From positions 1 to 34,117 of the forward strand of contig JAIOHV010000071.1 of NCBI GenBank assembly GCA_019912885.1: a stretch of 34,117 bases of DNA, in the 5' to 3' direction. Below, piece after piece: positions 1-6,414 of the stretch. Below the pieces are notes generated by a model. It had not been told where the DNA came from. It made no database searches and was given only the letters and a program-made list of their open reading frames with translations. Source of the stretch: a bacterium (GTDB taxonomy: Bacteria > Lernaellota > Lernaellaia > JACKCT01). The position numbers and the translations under genes were made by a program. Positions within the stretch are counted from its first letter, which is position 1. Every line of letters begins with the position of its first letter.

Positions 1-199
1 CGGGCACGGCGACAAGCGCGGTGCCTTTCGCGTCGATCGTCATTTCGGCGCCGCCCATCAGAAGCGGCGCAAGACCGATCGCGAGCGCGAGGACGGCGAC
101 AAAAACCGCCGCGCGCCGGCGCGCCTTGTTGTCGCGCCGGAGTTGCTCGACGATGAGCGTCTTCGCGTCAACCGCAAATCGGGGCTCAAGGGCGCTCAT
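1..199 (-). CDS. Partial membrane protein, possible anti-sigma or sigma-linked regulator
   Basis: Reading leftward from an ATG at 199, the frame stays open to the window edge (66 residues; the 3' end is outside). The N-terminal ~28 residues are charged and include an Arg/Lys-rich stretch. A hydrophobic segment follows (about residues 30-48, AAVFVAVLALAIGLAPLL), so the rest would lie outside the cytoplasm or begin further membrane passes. Its start overlaps the stop of the sigma factor gene in an ATGA arrangement, which implies translational coupling. Membrane proteins encoded directly behind ECF sigma factors are often their anti-sigma factors, so that is the natural inference. No family signature is visible in this fragment, and a FecR-like or other sigma-dependent protein is equally possible. 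Confidence 0.6.
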   Translation of the reverse strand, partial: MSALEPRFAVDAKTLIVEQLRRDNKARRRAAVFVAVLALAIGLAPLLMGGAEMTIDAKGTALVAVP

Positions 200-759
200 G
201 CCTCGTCCCCCCACGCGCCGCGAAGGGCTTTTCGAAGCGCCCCGAACGCGCGGTGCTTTCGCACGCGGACGGTGCCCGGATCGAGGCCGAGCTTCGCGGC
301 GATCTCCACGAGGTCCATATCGTGGAAATGGTGCAGGATAACGACCTCGCGCTGGTAAGCGGGCAACGTCTCGATCGCCGCGCGCACCGCCTCGTGCATC
401 AGCATGTCGGGCTCGTCCGGCGGAAGGGCGGGCTCCGGCAACTCGCCGTCAAAGGTCAGTTTTTGCGGATCGCGTCCGGCGCGGCGGAACGAGTCGATCG
501 CCAGGCGGTCGCTGATCGTGAATACCCACGGCAAAACGGGCGTGCCCACGCGGTAACGCTCACGGTTGGCGTGCAGCTTCAGGAACGTCGCCTGCACCAG
601 GTCGTCGGCCTGCGTGGGCCCGACCTTCGGCAGGAGCCGCGCGAAAAGGATCGGGCGCAGCGTATCGTGCAGGGCGACAAAGGCCGTCTCGTCGCCGTCG
701 GCGTAGCGTTCCATCAGTCCTTCGATTTTCCCGCGGCGATCGTTTTCCGCCGCGACCAT
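196..759 (-). CDS. RNA polymerase sigma factor, ECF (sigma-70 group 4)
   Basis: The 187-residue length fits ECF sigma factors. Sigma region 2 lies at about residues 15-90, with ADDLVQATFLKLHANRERYR for core binding and -10 melting and then PWVFTISDRLAIDSFRR. Region 4 is at about 120-180: TLPAYQREVVILHHFHDMDL, then a helix-turn-helix around LGLDPGTVRVRKHRA. No region 1 or 3 is present. I chose the ATG at 759 over a TTG at 774 because GGA lies about 7 nt upstream of it. The gene overlaps the downstream membrane gene by 4 nt (ATGA), so the pair probably forms a sigma/regulator unit for an envelope or stress signal. The ECF assignment is firm; the regulon is unknown. Confidence 0.9.
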   Translation of the reverse strand: MVAAENDRRGKIEGLMERYADGDETAFVALHDTLRPILFARLLPKVGPTQADDLVQATFLKLHANRERYRVGTPVLPWVFTISDRLAIDSFRRAGRDPQKLTFDGELPEPALPPDEPDMLMHEAVRAAIETLPAYQREVVILHHFHDMDLVEIAAKLGLDPGTVRVRKHRAFGALRKALRGAWGDEA

Positions 760-961
760 CAGGATTCCGAACAAAACGGCCTCCGCCCGCGGGAAAAGAC
801 CCGGCCTGGCGCCGAAGTCTTGGCCCGTCGGGGCGGAAATGCAAGGCGAAGCCGCAAGACCTCGCCGGCCGCATGCCTTCAGATACGCGCGACCCGGGCC
901 GAGGGTTTCCGCACCGCGCCGGTGGCGTGGCGAAAATCGGGAGGCGAAGCTCCGAATTTCG

Positions 962-988
962 TTGACGATCCGGGCAAGACTCTATAAA
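962..988 (+). promoter_or_regulatory. Candidate sigma-70-type promoter for the outer-membrane gene at 1158
   Basis: TTGACG at 962-967 and TATAAA at 983-988 are separated by 15 bp (TAAAAG two bases on would give 17). This AT-rich patch is rare for the window and lies in the 398-bp gap between the divergent sigma factor and outer-membrane genes. It would give a leader of about 160 nt. The rest of the gap (760-961 and 989-1157) shows no convincing gene; the plus frame there is open from 990 but has non-coding-like composition before the signal peptide at 1158. Confidence 0.4.
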
Positions 989-1157
989 AGTGTCATGCTT
1001 ATTCAGGCTCTTTATCGATTTTCGAGTCGCGTATTTGCGCCGGCGGACCCTTGCCTCGACAAAGCCGTTCGTCCGTTTCGCCGCGCCAACGCGCATCGTC
1101 GTCCGCGTCATGCCGCACCGCGCGAGACCCGCGCGGTCTTTGAAGGGGGTTGTCGTC

Positions 1158-2444
1158 ATGCACATGAAAAGTATCGTTCTCGCCTGCATTGCCCTTTTGA
1201 TGTTTGGGACATTCGCATTCGCGGGCGATTTCGAAACGAGCCCGCGTTTCCTTTCGCTGGCCGACACCGGCAACGCGATTTTCAACCCGAACTACCAGAT
1301 GCCGGTGTTCGAAAACATCGCGGCCGCGGTCGATCGCACGCAGTACTACGTCGGCGGCGAGTCGCGCACGAACGCGTTGTTCGGCGTGGGCTCGGAAAAC
1401 GACGTCGATTACTCGATGCTCGACGCGCACGCCATGGCGGGCGTGAAGGCCTCCTTCCCGCTTAACCAGGTGAAGGACGAAAACGACTGGTTCCAGCGCG
1501 TCGCCATCGTTTTCCAGCCGGGCGTGGACGTGGAGCTTTTACGCACGCGCATCGACGATCCGGACACGGCGCTCGAACTGACGGACGCGCGCGTCAAGGG
1601 CGGCCCGGCGATCAAGCTCGGCGCCGCTTACGGGTTCCACAAGATTTTCGCGGCGGGCCTCGGATTCACGATGTACCCGACGTCCGTTCAGTACAACAAC
1701 TTCACCGGAACGCAGGACACGCCCAACGGCAACGACAACGTGGAATTCCAGGATAACTGGACCGCCGCGGCGCCGTTCGCGATCACGCCCGAGGTCGGCT
1801 TCCTTTGGCGCACGCCCGATCGCATGCAATTCGGCCTGACCTACGACATGGGCTACTTCGCCAAGTCGCAGCGCGACATCGAGCACAAGACCGCGGACGG
1901 CAACATCGACTACGAAACCGAGACGGTCGTGTTCAAGCCGCATCACTTCGGCCTTGGATGGGCGTACGAAATCCCGCAGGTCGAGAAATTCTACGTCGCG
2001 GCGGACATCGACGTGTATTTCAGCCAGTCCTACGAGGGCGACACGTACGACCCGCGGCGCGGCCAGACGTTCTACTCGCGCAACACGTCGCCGAGCAAGG
2101 ACGATCCGACGGCCGGCAAGGACGATCCGAGGGATCCGAACCGGGACAATCTCGGCAACAAGTTCTACGCCTCGGTCGCCTCCGGGTACGTCGTGTCCGC
2201 GTCGGTCGAAAAGACGTGGCAGCAGATCGCGCTCGCGGGCGGCATGGGTTACGCCTTCGAGCAGGGCCTCGACAAAGATCGCCCGGCTTCGACCTTTTTC
2301 ATGACCGCCGGGCCGCGCCTGTTCTTTGACGACACGATCTTCCTGGCCTGGGGCGGGCGCTTCGACATCGGCTTCGCGAGCGCGGAGACCACCTACCTGC
2401 TCACCGGCGGCGGCACTTCGATGTCGCTTGGCGGAACGTTTTAA
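1158..2444 (+). CDS. Outer-membrane beta-barrel protein, unassigned
   Basis: I place the start at ATG 1158 (GGGGG lies upstream; ATG 1164 is an alternative). It opens directly into a signal peptide of about 22 residues (KSIVLACIALLMFGTFAFA followed by GDFE). The 428-residue product has many alternating hydrophobic/polar stretches with aromatic girdles (for example IKLGAAYGFHKIFAAGLGF, MQFGLTYDMGYFAKSQ), long polar loops rich in Asp, Asn and Gly, and ends in Gly-Gly-Thr-Phe, a C-terminal Phe being typical of BAM substrates. This supports a barrel in the outer membrane, perhaps a FadL-like or general porin-type protein, but I see no family-defining motif. It is monocistronic, with a strong hairpin downstream at 2515. 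Confidence 0.75.
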   Translation: MHMKSIVLACIALLMFGTFAFAGDFETSPRFLSLADTGNAIFNPNYQMPVFENIAAAVDRTQYYVGGESRTNALFGVGSENDVDYSMLDAHAMAGVKASFPLNQVKDENDWFQRVAIVFQPGVDVELLRTRIDDPDTALELTDARVKGGPAIKLGAAYGFHKIFAAGLGFTMYPTSVQYNNFTGTQDTPNGNDNVEFQDNWTAAAPFAITPEVGFLWRTPDRMQFGLTYDMGYFAKSQRDIEHKTADGNIDYETETVVFKPHHFGLGWAYEIPQVEKFYVAADIDVYFSQSYEGDTYDPRRGQTFYSRNTSPSKDDPTAGKDDPRDPNRDNLGNKFYASVASGYVVSASVEKTWQQIALAGGMGYAFEQGLDKDRPASTFFMTAGPRLFFDDTIFLAWGGRFDIGFASAETTYLLTGGGTSMSLGGTF

Positions 2445-2513
2445 CGCGAGAAAAGAGCAAAGAGGAAAGAAGCGCGAGGAAATAGTAAAGAGGAAACAGG
2501 AAAGAGGAATCGC
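2445..2513 (+). repeat. Purine-rich GAGGAAA-type run starting at the stop codon
   Basis: Directly after the TAA at 2442-2444 comes an almost pure A/G tract made of irregular GGAAA/GAGGAAAC units (for example GAGGAAACAGGAAAGAGGAA). Related tracts follow the stop codons at 13126 (+) and 17822 (-) in the same sense orientation. Confidence 0.7.
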
Positions 2514-2514
2514 A

Positions 2515-2545
2515 AACGGCGCGCGGTGAAGTACCGCGCGCCGTT
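2515..2545 (+). terminator. Perfect 13-bp hairpin, probable transcription terminator
   Basis: AACGGCGCGCGGT (2515-2527) and ACCGCGCGCCGTT (2533-2545) are exact reverse complements around a 5-nt loop. It sits 70 nt after the barrel gene stop. There is no T-tract behind it (CGCCTATCC follows), so it would be a non-canonical or 3'-end-protecting hairpin rather than a classical intrinsic terminator. Confidence 0.6.
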
Positions 2546-2555
2546 CGCCTATCCC

Positions 2556-2775
2556 GTCATCCTGAGCGCGTGATCCGTCATCCTGAGCGCATTTCCGTCA
2601 TCCTGAGCGCCTGAGCTGTCATCCTGGGCGGCTGATCCGTCATCCTGAGCGCCTGATCCGTCATCCTGAGCGTCTGATCCGTCATCCTGAGCGCCTGATC
2701 CGTCGTCCTGAGCGCCCTTTCCGTCATCCTGAGCGTCAGCGAAGGATCCGGCTCGCCCCAGCCGACGGCCACGTC
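2556..2775. repeat. 21-bp tandem array (9 units) ending in half of a dispersed inverted-repeat element
   Basis: GTCATCC or a one-base variant recurs at 2556, 2577, 2597, 2618, 2639, 2660, 2681, 2702 and 2723, that is a 21-bp period with one 20-bp step. The unit is GTCATCCTGAGCG plus about 8 variable bases, often CCTGATCC. The last unit runs on into GTCAGCGAAGGATCCGGCTC and GCCGACGGCCACG, which match the left arm of the roughly 104-bp element seen at 15605 and 30698. The array therefore looks like local amplification of that element's end. The minus strand is open through it only because 21 is a multiple of three. Confidence 0.85.
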
Positions 2776-2802
2776 ATTGCCGATTGCCGGCGCCTGATCA
2801 CC

Positions 2803-2838
2803 GTCCATTCGGTCCATCACGTCCATTTTGTCCACGGG
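2803..2838. repeat. 9-bp-period array, four GTCCATnnn units
   Basis: GTCCAT or GTCCAC begins at 2803, 2812, 2821 and 2830, exactly every 9 bp. It lies about 70 bp from the 3' end of the minus-strand lipoprotein gene. It is one of seven such loci in the window. Confidence 0.8.
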
Positions 2839-2904
2839 TTTTCGGGAACCGCCTTCGCCAAGGCTTCGGCGCCTGGCTGCCTGCGCTCCCAAGCGCCGCG
2901 CGCT

Positions 2905-3624
2905 CTATTCCGCTGTCGGCGCGTCACTCTCGGCGGGCGCGTCAGCCGCCGGCGCGGCCTCGCTCCCCGCGGCTTCCCCCTCGGCGGTCGGCGCTTCCTG
3001 GGCGCCCTCGCCATCGGGCTCGACCTTGCGGACCTTGAGTTGCACGTTGCCCTTTTCAGGTCCGAATTTCGCGCCAGGCAGGGAGCCGGGGATCGGCGGG
3101 GGCCCAGCGGCGCCGGGGTTGGCGCCGCGGATGTCCTTGATGTAACGGAGCGAAAAGATCTTCCACTTGTTCTGCACCTTGGAGACGAAGTTGATATCCA
3201 GGTTCACCTTGCTGCCGTCGGGCAACTCGGCGATGACCGTCGATCCGCGATGCAGCGCGAACGGTCCCTGGCTCCACACCTCACGGCCGAGACGGAACGC
3301 GACGTATTTCAGCTCCTTCCCCAGATAATCCCGGTTGCGCGTCTGAAAGTCGCGCAGGACGAACTGGTGATAGACCGTGACGCCCTGCTTGTTCATCTGT
3401 TTGGCGAACGGCTTGAGGTCGTTGCGATCCAGGAGCAGCGTCTCGAAAAGCTCGTAATCCTTGGCGGAGACCGCATCGAGATACTTTTGCGCGAGCTCCT
3501 CCGGAGAATCGGCGCCCGTGGGCGCCGCGGCTTCGCGCGAACCGCAACCGCCGCACGAGGCCCCGAACAGGACCGGCACGGCGGCGACAACGACAAGGCA
3601 GATAATGCGACGAATTTTTTTCAT
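2905..3624 (-). CDS. Lipoprotein with Ala/Glu/Pro-rich tail, function unknown
   Basis: The 239-residue product begins with a lipoprotein signal (KKIRR, a hydrophobic core, then LFGASC with the lipidated Cys at 24) and is therefore predicted to be membrane-anchored and exported. The body (about residues 38-160) begins with SPEELAQKYLDAVSAKDYE, the kind of helix that opens NTF2-like folds, followed by strands around VYHQFVLRDF, KYVAFRLG and KWKIFSLRYI. An NTF2-like fold is an inference. The last ~35 residues are low-complexity Ala, Glu, Pro and Asp. The ATG at 3624 is the only start that gives the signal peptide. The gene is transcribed divergently from the YbhN-like gene. Confidence 0.75.
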   Translation of the reverse strand: MKKIRRIICLVVVAAVPVLFGASCGGCGSREAAAPTGADSPEELAQKYLDAVSAKDYELFETLLLDRNDLKPFAKQMNKQGVTVYHQFVLRDFQTRNRDYLGKELKYVAFRLGREVWSQGPFALHRGSTVIAELPDGSKVNLDINFVSKVQNKWKIFSLRYIKDIRGANPGAAGPPPIPGSLPGAKFGPEKGNVQLKVRKVEPDGEGAQEAPTAEGEAAGSEAAPAADAPAESDAPTAE

Positions 3625-3777
3625 TGTCAGATTTAGTTGGCGTTCATGGGGGCAAAGATCGAAAGGTTGTATCGGGATCGAGCCGGAAAATCAAGCCGGA
3701 CGGGTCGTTTGGGCCGTCGCCTTGACAGCGCGATCCGCGCATTGGACAAGGATCGTTCCCATGACTTTCCGGGGGCC

Positions 3778-4740
3778 GTGAGCATCGTGACGACCTCGAC
3801 GCGCAAGGGCTTGATCTGGGCGATCGGTGTCGCCGTTTCGATCGGCACGCTCATTTTCCTCGTTCGTCTAGTCGATTTCGGCCGCGTGGCCGAGCGCATC
3901 GCGGACGCGCGCGGCTGGCCCTTGGCGCTGGCGATCGTCAACTCGCTGGTCGCGAATCTCCTGTTTTCCGGCTGGCAGTGGCGCACCGTCTTCGCCGAAA
4001 TGGGTGATCTGCTGCCGATTTCCGAGCACATCTTCGTGAAAACAGCGATTTACCCGCTGCGCGCCGCCACGCCCGGCCGTGCGGGCGGGGAAATCGGCCG
4101 GGCGATCTACATGCAGCGCGTGCACAACATCCCGATCGCGCGCACGGTGGCGGCCACGGCGGTCTTGTTCACCGTCAACCTCGGGATCTTCCTTGCGCTG
4201 TCCATCATCGGGTTTCTGACGATCGGAAGCTTCGCGCTCGCCGGGCTATGCGCGCTCGCGCTTTTCGCGCTCGTGCTGGCGACCTTCATGTCGCGCGCCT
4301 ACCTGCGATCCAAGGCGGACTTGCCGCGCGATACGTGGTGGGGCCGCCGGCTCATCGACATCTCCCCCGCGGCGAAGATCACCACCAGCGGCTTCCTGCC
4401 GATCGTCCTTCTGGGAACGCTGACGATCGTCGGTGAAGTGGTGGAACTGGCGCTTGTCGCGCACGCGATCGGCGTTCCCCTGACCATCCGCGACGCGCTC
4501 GCGTTCGGGCCGATCATCCTGCTCGCGGGCACGATGCCGTTCACCTTCATGGGGATCGGCCTGCGCGAGGCGGCGACGGTTTACCTTCTCAGCGCGTACG
4601 CGACGGCGGAGAAACTATTTGCCGTCGGCCTGTTGTATTCCTTCACCGACAAGTTGCTGCTTGCGCTGATGGGCCTTGCGACGCTGTTCCCGTTCATCCT
4701 CGCCTGCGGCGCCGAGAAAAAGCCGAAGCCGCAACAATAA
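3778..4740 (+). CDS. YbhN/AglD-type integral membrane protein (LPG synthase TM-domain family, UPF0104)
   Basis: The product is a polytopic protein of about 320 residues with roughly seven or eight hydrophobic segments. The family signature is visible: early SGWQWRTVFAEMG, then YPLRAATPGRAGGEIGRA, and near the end LLAGTMPFTFMGIGLREAAT, corresponding to the conserved P-x(n)-G-x-G-x-R-E region. Members are homologous to the flippase part of MprF and are thought to move or help modify lipid-linked substrates in the inner membrane; the substrate here is unknown. The frame is open upstream to 3637, but third-position GC falls there, so I prefer GTG 3778 (GTG 3787 is also possible). A purine-rich repeat starts immediately after the TAA. 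Confidence 0.85.
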   Translation: MSIVTTSTRKGLIWAIGVAVSIGTLIFLVRLVDFGRVAERIADARGWPLALAIVNSLVANLLFSGWQWRTVFAEMGDLLPISEHIFVKTAIYPLRAATPGRAGGEIGRAIYMQRVHNIPIARTVAATAVLFTVNLGIFLALSIIGFLTIGSFALAGLCALALFALVLATFMSRAYLRSKADLPRDTWWGRRLIDISPAAKITTSGFLPIVLLGTLTIVGEVVELALVAHAIGVPLTIRDALAFGPIILLAGTMPFTFMGIGLREAATVYLLSAYATAEKLFAVGLLYSFTDKLLLALMGLATLFPFILACGAEKKPKPQQ

Positions 4741-4915
4741 GGCTGGAAGGCGGGAAGGCTGAAAGGTCATCGCAGATTGCATCCGCAGATTGCGCAGGTT
4801 TCGCAGATTGCGAACTCCCGCGTGGTCTTGCGGGTTAGAACTCAATCCTCGATCCTCGATCCCTCCGCGCCCTCTGTGTCTCATCCGTGCGCTCTGTGTA
4901 CCGCTGAATTGCGAT
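4741..4915. repeat. Intergenic repeat cluster between two converging genes
   Basis: After the stop at 4740 comes GGCTGGAAGGCGGGAAGGCT and GAAAGGTCATCGCAG (the GGAAG family with its GTCATCGCAG tail). Irregular GCAGATTGC units at 4770-4812, ATCCTCGATCCTCGAT at 4848-4862, and a pyrimidine run with CTCTGTGT/CCGTGCGCTCTGTGT follow. Read from the other strand, that last run is an ACACAGAG/CACGGA purine repeat directly after the ceramidase-like gene's stop. No coding potential is visible. Confidence 0.7.
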
Positions 4916-6172
4916 TCAAAACGCTCCGGCAAGACTCGTCAGCACGGCATGCTCCGCGCCCGCGAACGCATCCCACGCGCCGCGCCCGTGAAAGCCCATC
5001 GTGTTTTCGTAGATCGTCATGCCGGCGTATTCGCCCTCGCGCGACGGCGCGATGAGCATCTCTGACTCCGGGTGGATGTAGCCGCAGTAATCGTCGCTAT
5101 GCCCGACGACGCACGCCGCGAGCCCTAACTCGCGCCCGCGCTCGCGCGTCACCAGACCGGCGCCGACGCCGTAATCCGACGGCTGGAAAACGAGGGCCGC
5201 GCCGCAAATGCGCAGACCCGAAACCGAGGTGACGCGCGGTACCGGAAAACCCGACTGCACCACGCGATCCCAGATCTTCACGAGCGGCCAATACAACGGC
5301 GCGGTCGCCTTGTAGCCCGGAGGAAACGGTTTCGCGCCCGCCTTCGGCAGCGTGAGGGATTCGCGCGAAAACGCGATGCGCCCGCGTTCGGGCGCGCCCA
5401 TGGCGTCGCCCATCCGGTGCGCCGCCGCGACGATGGGATCGACCACGCGCGCGAAGTGCTCGCCCACCGGCAGCGGCTCCTTAGGAAACCAGATCGACAG
5501 TCCGCCCACCGCGCCGTTCAGGAACAACGTCGTCGGATACCGCTCCTCGAGTGCCGCGGCGACGCGCCCCGGATAGTCCGCGGACATCGCGTGGAACTCG
5601 CGCTCGGCGACAATCACCGGATGCCCCGGATACTGCACGATCGCGCCGAGCGGCCGCCCGTCCTCGCCCGTGAACGTCAGGAGCGTGAGCGTCTCGTCGA
5701 TCGGCCCGTCGGCGCGCCGCCGATTTTCCTGCAAGCCGGCGAGCCGCTCGGCGTGAAACGCCACCCGCGCGTGATCGCGCGCCTGCCAGGCCTTGACGGC
5801 CGCCTCGGCGAATCGACGCGCCAGAAACTCGAACACCTCCGGCCGATACGGTCCGCAGAACCATCGCGCGACGGGATGATCCCAGTAGTTGCCCGGCGCG
5901 GAGTGCGTGTGCTGGGCGTGCAACACGAGATGGACGCCCTCGGGCAGATGCTCCGCCGCGAAGCGCCGGAAAGCGTCGGTGATCTTCTCCTGCGGCGTCA
6001 GAAAATCCGCCGCCACGACCACGACGCCGTGGTTGTCTTCCGATAACGCGATCGCGCGCGCGCGCGGCTCGTCACGCACTTCCGAAAAGATGCGCGGCTT
6101 GCGCGTGACGTACCCCGCCATGCTCGTCGGAAACGGCGGCTTGATGCTGACGTTGGCAAACCCGGCTTTCAT
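4916..6172 (-). CDS. Neutral/alkaline non-lysosomal ceramidase-like hydrolase (N-terminal domain only)
   Basis: The 418-residue product matches the N-terminal domain of neutral ceramidases, which cleave the N-acyl bond of ceramide with a Zn2+ ion. The opening FANVSIKPPFPTSMAGY (5-21) is the family start, the zinc-site segment HAQHTHSAPGNYW spans 85-97, and NGAVGGLS and a late GHSDDYCGYIHP region fit the conserved glycine-rich and Tyr-containing segments. Characterised bacterial ceramidases are much longer and have a C-terminal immunoglobulin-like domain, which is missing here. There is no signal peptide, so the protein appears cytoplasmic, unlike secreted ceramidases. The substrate may therefore differ. 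The ATG at 6172 has AGGAG 7 nt upstream. Family assignment is fairly sure, reaction less so. Confidence 0.8.
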   Translation of the reverse strand: MKAGFANVSIKPPFPTSMAGYVTRKPRIFSEVRDEPRARAIALSEDNHGVVVVAADFLTPQEKITDAFRRFAAEHLPEGVHLVLHAQHTHSAPGNYWDHPVARWFCGPYRPEVFEFLARRFAEAAVKAWQARDHARVAFHAERLAGLQENRRRADGPIDETLTLLTFTGEDGRPLGAIVQYPGHPVIVAEREFHAMSADYPGRVAAALEERYPTTLFLNGAVGGLSIWFPKEPLPVGEHFARVVDPIVAAAHRMGDAMGAPERGRIAFSRESLTLPKAGAKPFPPGYKATAPLYWPLVKIWDRVVQSGFPVPRVTSVSGLRICGAALVFQPSDYGVGAGLVTRERGRELGLAACVVGHSDDYCGYIHPESEMLIAPSREGEYAGMTIYENTMGFHGRGAWDAFAGAEHAVLTSLAGAF

Positions 6173-6187
6173 TGTCCGCTCCTGGTG

Positions 6188-6216
6188 AGACCCGCTCCGT
6201 AACGGTCGCGGTTCGT
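6188..6216. repeat. Dispersed GACCGCTCC...GGTCGCGG hairpin motif
   Basis: ACCCGCTCCGTAACGGTCGC with flanking GAG and GGTTCG. Close copies lie at 13221-13241 and 27737-27765. The arms (GACCG/CGGTC in the best copy) can pair around the CTCCCTGA loop. Confidence 0.6.
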
Positions 6217-6247
6217 ATCTGTAAGGCGTGCCCGTTCCCGGACGTCA

Positions 6248-6393
6248 CAGCCTGAAAGTCTGAAAGTCTGGAAGGTCATCGTGAATGGGGCATCGGGAAT
6301 TGCGAATGGAGAATAACGAACGCAGGCGCCGTCGCCGCGTAGCGCTTCCTTGCGATGGACATTCCCAATTCGCAATTCCCAGTTCCCCATTCG
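6248..6393. repeat. GAAAGTCT run plus a ~112-bp inverted repeat
   Basis: 6251-6280 is the 8-bp-period run CTGAAAGTCTGAAAGTCTGG ending in AAGGTCATCG, the same family as at 4741, 15476, 15749 and 27601. It is followed by two ~33-bp arms in inverted orientation, 6282-6314 and 6360-6393. Both carry GAATGGGG, then GGGAATTGCGAAT, when read toward the centre, and a ~45-bp spacer separates them. It occupies the gap between the divergent ceramidase-like and SGNH genes, and its right arm ends 22 bp before the SGNH start. Confidence 0.75.
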
Positions 6394-6414
6394 AATCGAC
6401 ATTCCACCGCCCCG

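Noticed and set aside
990-1157. Upstream extension of the outer-membrane gene frame.
   Set aside because: It would bury the signal peptide 56 residues inside the protein, and its composition looks non-coding.
2556-2743. Possible CRISPR-like array.
   Set aside because: 21-bp units are contiguous with no unique ~30-bp spacers and no cas genes; it is a tandem repeat related to a dispersed element.
3722-3750. TTGACA at 3722 as a promoter for the YbhN-like gene.
   Set aside because: The -35 is perfect but no acceptable -10 lies 16-19 bp downstream (GACAAG at the right distance), so I did not list it.
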